This document shows, piece by piece, positions 61,701 through 64,000 of a DNA stretch of 64,000 bases. Position 1 is the stretch's first letter; each line of letters opens with the position of its first letter. Source of the stretch: Paucimonas lemoignei (lineage in GTDB: Bacteria > Pseudomonadota > Gammaproteobacteria > Pseudomonadales > Pseudomonadaceae). The stretch lies in contig LS483371.1 in NCBI GenBank assembly GCA_900475325.1, positions 3,410,001 to 3,474,000 on the forward strand, written 5' to 3'. The position numbers were made by a program, and so were the translations under genes. The notes below the pieces were generated by a model. The model was not told the DNA's origin and ran no database searches. It saw only the letters and a list, made by a program, of their open reading frames with translations.

Positions 61701-62318
61701 TTCAGCTTTGTCTTCCTTGAACAAATAGCAGAAGTTGACCAGGTCAAAGCCATCCACTGCCCCGTCCCAGCCACTGGTGACCTTGCGGAACATTTTCATG
61801 CAGAACTGCAGATAGGCATTCCACTTGTCGCGGTGCTGGTCTGCGGTCAGTTCTTCACCCTCCGCGGATGGATCGAACTGCGGTACATCTTCGACTGACA
61901 AAAACGCGTCTACATCGACTTGGGCACCGATGGCGAAATTGTCGCGGTCCAGCGGTTCGAGAATGTCGCGGGGCATCAGGGTTTGCGATGTTGGATAAAG
62001 ACGACCATCGCGGGCGACTAACACTCGACATACAACCGGGGTAATGAACGCCGGCAGACCGTTGCGGGCTTTGCGGTGCTCCAGGCGTGACTTGTAAACC
62101 AAGGGCCGCAGGGTAATTTTTACGCAGGGTAATTCGGCGGGTTCGTTAGCAAATAACAGGCTCACCTGCTCTGCCGGCACACACCCTGCGAATAAGGCCT
62201 CAATGGGTAAAGCGGTGAGCTTTTGGGCTTGGCTGGTGGACAAGCCGCCGTTGCCATTTTCGGCATCGGCCAGGGAATTGCGCCAGTAGTTCGCGAGTTT
62301 GAAGGAGTAGTCGTTCAT
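58800..62318 (-). CDS. SF1 (UPF1-like, COG1112) helicase with C-terminal PLD nuclease; probable Mokosh type II defence protein MkoC
   Basis: The 1172-residue protein has an N-terminal region of about 270 residues without a clear call. The SF1B helicase core follows: Walker A NGPPGTGKTTLLL at about 285, a long coiled insertion at about 420-560 rich in Gln and Ala, Walker B LLIVDEAGQ at about 690, GDTQQIEPIWS, TVGTVHSFQGAERPVVIFSA, and NVAVSRAKDSFLVFGD as motif VI. From about 1020 a phospholipase-D-type nuclease domain carries one HKD motif (VHSKIVMADEE, then GSFNW, at about 1105-1120). A COG1112 RNA/DNA helicase fused to PLD in one gene is the layout of the type II Mokosh anti-phage system. 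Only one HKD motif is present, so dimerisation is expected for catalysis. The gene is intact and an IS element ends 25 bases after it. Confidence 0.72.
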   Translation of the reverse strand: MNDYSFKLANYWRNSLADAENGNGGLSTSQAQKLTALPIEALFAGCVPAEQVSLLFANEPAELPCVKITLRPLVYKSRLEHRKARNGLPAFITPVVCRVLVARDGRLYPTSQTLMPRDILEPLDRDNFAIGAQVDVDAFLSVEDVPQFDPSAEGEELTADQHRDKWNAYLQFCMKMFRKVTSGWDGAVDGFDLVNFCYLFKEDKAEGFSRNIVCLYDHLRDNKPDAPLFDRFAQRDSSPDEVCLPANSQFAARLGHAGDEYALAPAQRDGLAHLLVADVGDVLAVNGPPGTGKTTLLLSVVASLWAKAAVAGGEPPVIVASSTNNQAVTNIIKAFGKDFSEGSGPFAGRWLPDIKSFGAYFPKSSAEAEMARTYQTKSFFTELESQAYLDKAQQAYLARATIAFPDDLSLSVQGAVKQLQAAIRLRQQQLTDIEQAWAKLVGAREAIQALLGDDPQAGIGHLDAQHLNHAEQLANAQARLKVFKHYLAHEPLIYTLFGWFGPVAGKRLRLAKLHLDDASTELQNAASVSEIENRLTASVAQASKAHEVIEAQLQEARQLLQTEQRQVLNWQAVIAVLPTSTDRPAAQVTLNDCDSWADTSLRFEIFLLTTHYWEGRWLMEVAESLPEILKSRGKNGRKTLEKNWRRWMKLTPCVVATFFRLPKELHCKRHDGNGFVDDYALNFIDLLIVDEAGQVLPEVAAPSFALAKHALVIGDTQQIEPIWSIPAAVDIGNLMSAGLLSRDKVDEDYAAFCDSGRSAANGSVMAIAQATSRYHYDHDLARGMYLYEHRRCYDSIIDYCNALCYKGKLQPRRGRKPDGGLPGLGYLHIDGMCQQSNGGSRHNLLEAQTIAAWIQANGAELIKRYKKDLWEILGVITPFGAQTQAIVQACTALGIKTGKGDGEMTVGTVHSFQGAERPVVIFSAVYSKHADGEFVDRKDSMLNVAVSRAKDSFLVFGDMDLFSQVPISKPRGRLAQFLLADSTNELTFEYHPREDLQTARTGLSHLHEVEEHDRFLMQTLEAARQQVQIVTPWVKLRWMKESGAMDIMGNTVKRGVQVVVYTDLRFNTGIKRAKPEGDPERIAEFKEAIAALKTRDVQVCVVNKVHSKIVMADEELLCIGSFNWLSAQRYGDYVHHETSMVYRGPDVSGELAINRNSLAQRVTSIPGKATST

Positions 62319-62409
62319 CGTCCTGATTCAATGCGGACCGTGACTCACTGTGACGGTCGATGGATGGTGATTGGGGGCGAGAGTAGCGTGTTGGGTAGGG
62401 GATGGCCAA

Positions 62410-62691
62410 TCAGGACATGCTGCGGAACGGGATGCTCCAAGTCTCTAACATCGGTGTGAATTGGTTGTATTGATAAAAAGCTTCCCCGAAAATCGGAAAT
62501 TTACTGAATAGCCCTTTGGTTTCATAGACAGCTTGGAAGGCTGCACCGGGCCATAAGCGGTCACTGAGATGAGCGACAGAATCGGCTGACTTGCCTGACA
62601 CACACTGATTGAGACAAGCCGTCGCGATTTCAGACAACTCAGTCTGGCGGCTACCCGTCAGGCTTGCCTCACTATGAAATGGGGTCGTCAT
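62410..62691 (-). CDS. Hypothetical protein (doubtful)
   Basis: The 93-residue frame starts at an ATG inside the last codons of the rrf2 gene (20-base overlap, as in coupled genes). It contains LSEIATACLNQCVSGKSADS and SKFPIFGEAFYQYNQFTPML. No family was recognised, and there is no signal peptide or membrane segment. Coupling to rrf2 is the only argument for reality. The remaining intergenic part, 62319-62409, is the promoter region of the helicase-PLD gene. Confidence 0.35.
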   Translation of the reverse strand: MTTPFHSEASLTGSRQTELSEIATACLNQCVSGKSADSVAHLSDRLWPGAAFQAVYETKGLFSKFPIFGEAFYQYNQFTPMLETWSIPFRSMS

Positions 62692-63118
62692 GGCCAGCAG
62701 CACGGCGTGCATCGAACAAGCGATTGAGTTCACCCAGGCTAACGGTGCGAAACCGCTCCACCAGCACCGACTCTGCTTCTCGTAATGCCTCGTCGACCGC
62801 AAGATTGACCACCTGCTCGATCATGCAGTCGGGGTTGGAACGCTCATTGCCGATGGCGAACAGCGAGGGCTGCCCCACCGCGTTATAGATGTCCAGTAAC
62901 GTGACTTGCTCAAGATCACAGGTGATTACCCAGCCTCCACCATGCCCTTTCTCCGAACGAACGTAGCCCGCATCCCGCAAGCCGGACAACGTTCTACGAA
63001 CAACGACCGGGTTCGTTCCAAGCATTTCGGCTATCCGATCCGACGTTACCGGCTCTGCGTGCCGAGCCATGTGCACCAGGATATGTAGCATTCGCGAAAG
63101 ACGGCTGTCGTGACGCAT
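62672..63118 (-). CDS. Rrf2-family transcriptional regulator
   Basis: The 148-residue winged-helix protein begins MRHDSRLSRMLHILVHMARH and has the helix-turn-helix VTSDRIAEMLGTNPVVVRRT and wing GYVRSEKGHGGGWVITC, as in Rrf2/YwnA-type regulators. Cluster-ligand cysteines of IscR/NsrR are not arranged in the usual triplet (single Cys at GWVITC and DCMIEQ), so a non-Fe-S member is likely. AAGGAG precedes the ATG at 63118. It is divergent from the methyltransferase gene, with a TGTAA-AG-TTACA site between them. Confidence 0.85.
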   Translation of the reverse strand: MRHDSRLSRMLHILVHMARHAEPVTSDRIAEMLGTNPVVVRRTLSGLRDAGYVRSEKGHGGGWVITCDLEQVTLLDIYNAVGQPSLFAIGNERSNPDCMIEQVVNLAVDEALREAESVLVERFRTVSLGELNRLFDARRAAGHDDPIS

Positions 63119-63170
63119 CGTTTGCTCCTTTGTTGCTGATACTTGGCAGAAAGCCCCCACTCATGATACT

Positions 63171-63182
63171 TGTAAAGTTACA
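63171..63182. promoter_or_regulatory. Candidate Rrf2 operator (TGTAA-AG-TTACA)
   Basis: A perfect five-base inverted repeat with a two-base centre lies in the rrf2/methyltransferase spacer, 20 bases before the methyltransferase ATG at 63203. It is likely bound by the adjacent Rrf2 protein. Confidence 0.5.
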
Positions 63183-63202
63183 TGAATTTTGAGGACATCG
63201 CG

Positions 63203-63982
63203 ATGCGCGAATTCGAGAAGGCTGATCGCTGGGACGCTGCAGCAAAGCACTATCAGAAAACGGCACACCCCTTCACTGCACACTTCGCAGAGGCGGCGCT
63301 CGCACGGATCCCATTGACGCCGCAAAGCCGCGTGCTGGATGTCGCCACTGGCACCGGAGCCCTCGCATTGGCAGCAGCACGAACCGGTGCACAGGTGCTG
63401 GCAACGGACTTTTCCCCCGCCATGGTGGCTTGTGTGAAAAATGCAGGACTTCCCAATGTGGAGGCCCGGGTCATGGACGGCCAATCGCTCGATCTGCCAG
63501 ATGCAAGCTTCGACGCGACGTTCTCGATCTTCGGTGTGATCATGTTTCCTGACTGGCGCAAGGGCCTGGCCGAAATGCAACGCGTCACCGCCATCGGGGG
63601 CTATGGCATTGTCGCAACGTGGCAAGAAATGGGTGCGGCGACGTTTCTTTTATTGGGGAATGTCAGGAGAGAGCTCTTCCCGGACCGCGAGGGCATGGCG
63701 ATGCCCGAGGCAGTAAAAGCGTTGAGCAACGCACTGGATTTCGCCCGCGAACTGATCGCCGCCGGGTTCCGGGATCCTGTCATCGAGCGCGTGACACATG
63801 CCTATCAGCTGGATGTGGAGTTGCTCGATGACCCAGACACCCTGTTTGGCATGTCGCCCGACTGGACGAGTCTGACCGATACGGAAAAGGCAGCAGTGAT
63901 TACGCACGTCAGGGAAATGGCAGGCAATAATCCTGTCTTGCCCATTCCATCTACCGCATTGATCGCGGTTGCGCAGCGATAA
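63203..63982 (+). CDS. Class I SAM-dependent methyltransferase
   Basis: The 259-residue protein has the SAM-binding glycine motif SRVLDVATGTGALALAAART (motif I, about residues 45-62), an acidic VLATDFSPAM (motif II) and LDLPDASFDATFSIFGVIMF (motif IV region), typical of the Methyltransf_11 small-molecule group. The ATG at 63203 has GAGGAC eight bases upstream; an in-frame ATG at 63182 overlaps the operator palindrome. It lies divergent from rrf2 and probably methylates a small toxic or volatile compound; substrate unknown. Confidence 0.85.
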   Translation: MREFEKADRWDAAAKHYQKTAHPFTAHFAEAALARIPLTPQSRVLDVATGTGALALAAARTGAQVLATDFSPAMVACVKNAGLPNVEARVMDGQSLDLPDASFDATFSIFGVIMFPDWRKGLAEMQRVTAIGGYGIVATWQEMGAATFLLLGNVRRELFPDREGMAMPEAVKALSNALDFARELIAAGFRDPVIERVTHAYQLDVELLDDPDTLFGMSPDWTSLTDTEKAAVITHVREMAGNNPVLPIPSTALIAVAQR

Positions 63983-64000
63983 CGATCAGTACCTGTCAAA

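Noticed and set aside
1..64000. tRNA or rRNA genes, CRISPR arrays and prophage genes
   Set aside because: No cloverleaf, rRNA segment, regularly spaced repeat array or phage structural gene was recognised on reading the window.

Overview
The window looks like chromosome of a Pseudomonas-type gammaproteobacterium. The basis is dense GC-rich coding DNA, many divergent LysR/TetR/GntR-controlled units, an oxygen-dependent MesD/MesX methionine synthase pair, a hydroxyproline catabolic locus and a carboxypeptidase G2 homologue. No rRNA, tRNA, CRISPR array or replication origin was recognised. The taxonomic call is inference.

Layout. (1) 0-7 kb: a partial LysR gene, then a dicarboxylate-type catabolic locus with an isocitrate/isopropylmalate-dehydrogenase-like enzyme, an Asp/Glu-racemase-superfamily enzyme, a CitMHS transporter, a PhaB-like reductase and two paralogous GntR regulators that appear to carry two winged helices each. 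Four promoters of this locus share a 27-bp inverted-repeat site with constant geometry. (2) 7-14.6 kb: small detoxification and regulatory units: a CurA-like reductase with TetR, a DCC-family protein, MerR plus a CMD-fold protein, SDRs with LysR regulators, and a quinone oxidoreductase remnant. (3) 14.8-21.4 kb: an RND efflux system (RND, MFP, TetR, OMF) with two matched GTGAC-N14-GTCAC operators, bracketed by a 53-bp direct repeat. (4) 21.4-22.6 kb: two domain-of-unknown-function genes. (5) 22.7-36.3 kb: a large hydroxyproline locus: GntR, 4-hydroxyproline epimerase, three-part D-hydroxyproline dehydrogenase, PAS-AraC regulator, amino-acid ABC transporter, fused aconitase X (cis-3-hydroxyproline dehydratase type), a Ser/Cys proline-racemase-like enzyme, a deaminase of the DapA family and an MHS-type symporter. 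TCGTATACGA sites mark two of its promoters. (6) 36.3-38.5 kb: mesX-mesD. (7) 38.7-56.6 kb: a mosaic of transporters, oxidoreductases, acetyltransferases and regulators, including a frameshifted TetR repressor, a truncated EamA gene and a broken NmrA-like reductase. (8) 56.7-58.8 kb: an IS1182-type element with 20-bp terminal inverted repeats that encloses both a transposase and a barstar-like gene. (9) 58.8-62.3 kb: a 1172-residue SF1 helicase-PLD nuclease resembling the single-protein (type II) Mokosh anti-phage system. (10) 62.4-64 kb: an Rrf2 regulator divergent from a methyltransferase.

How the genes work together. In the hydroxyproline locus, imported trans-4-hydroxy-L-proline would be epimerised, oxidised by the flavin/iron-sulfur dehydrogenase and deaminated to 2-oxoglutarate semialdehyde. 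The aconitase X branch would open 3-hydroxyproline. The semialdehyde dehydrogenase and the pyrroline-2-carboxylate reductase needed to finish these routes are not in the window. The strongest candidates for under-described biology are the double-winged-helix GntR regulon at 0.6-7 kb, the IS element carrying a barstar gene, and the helicase-PLD gene next to that element.
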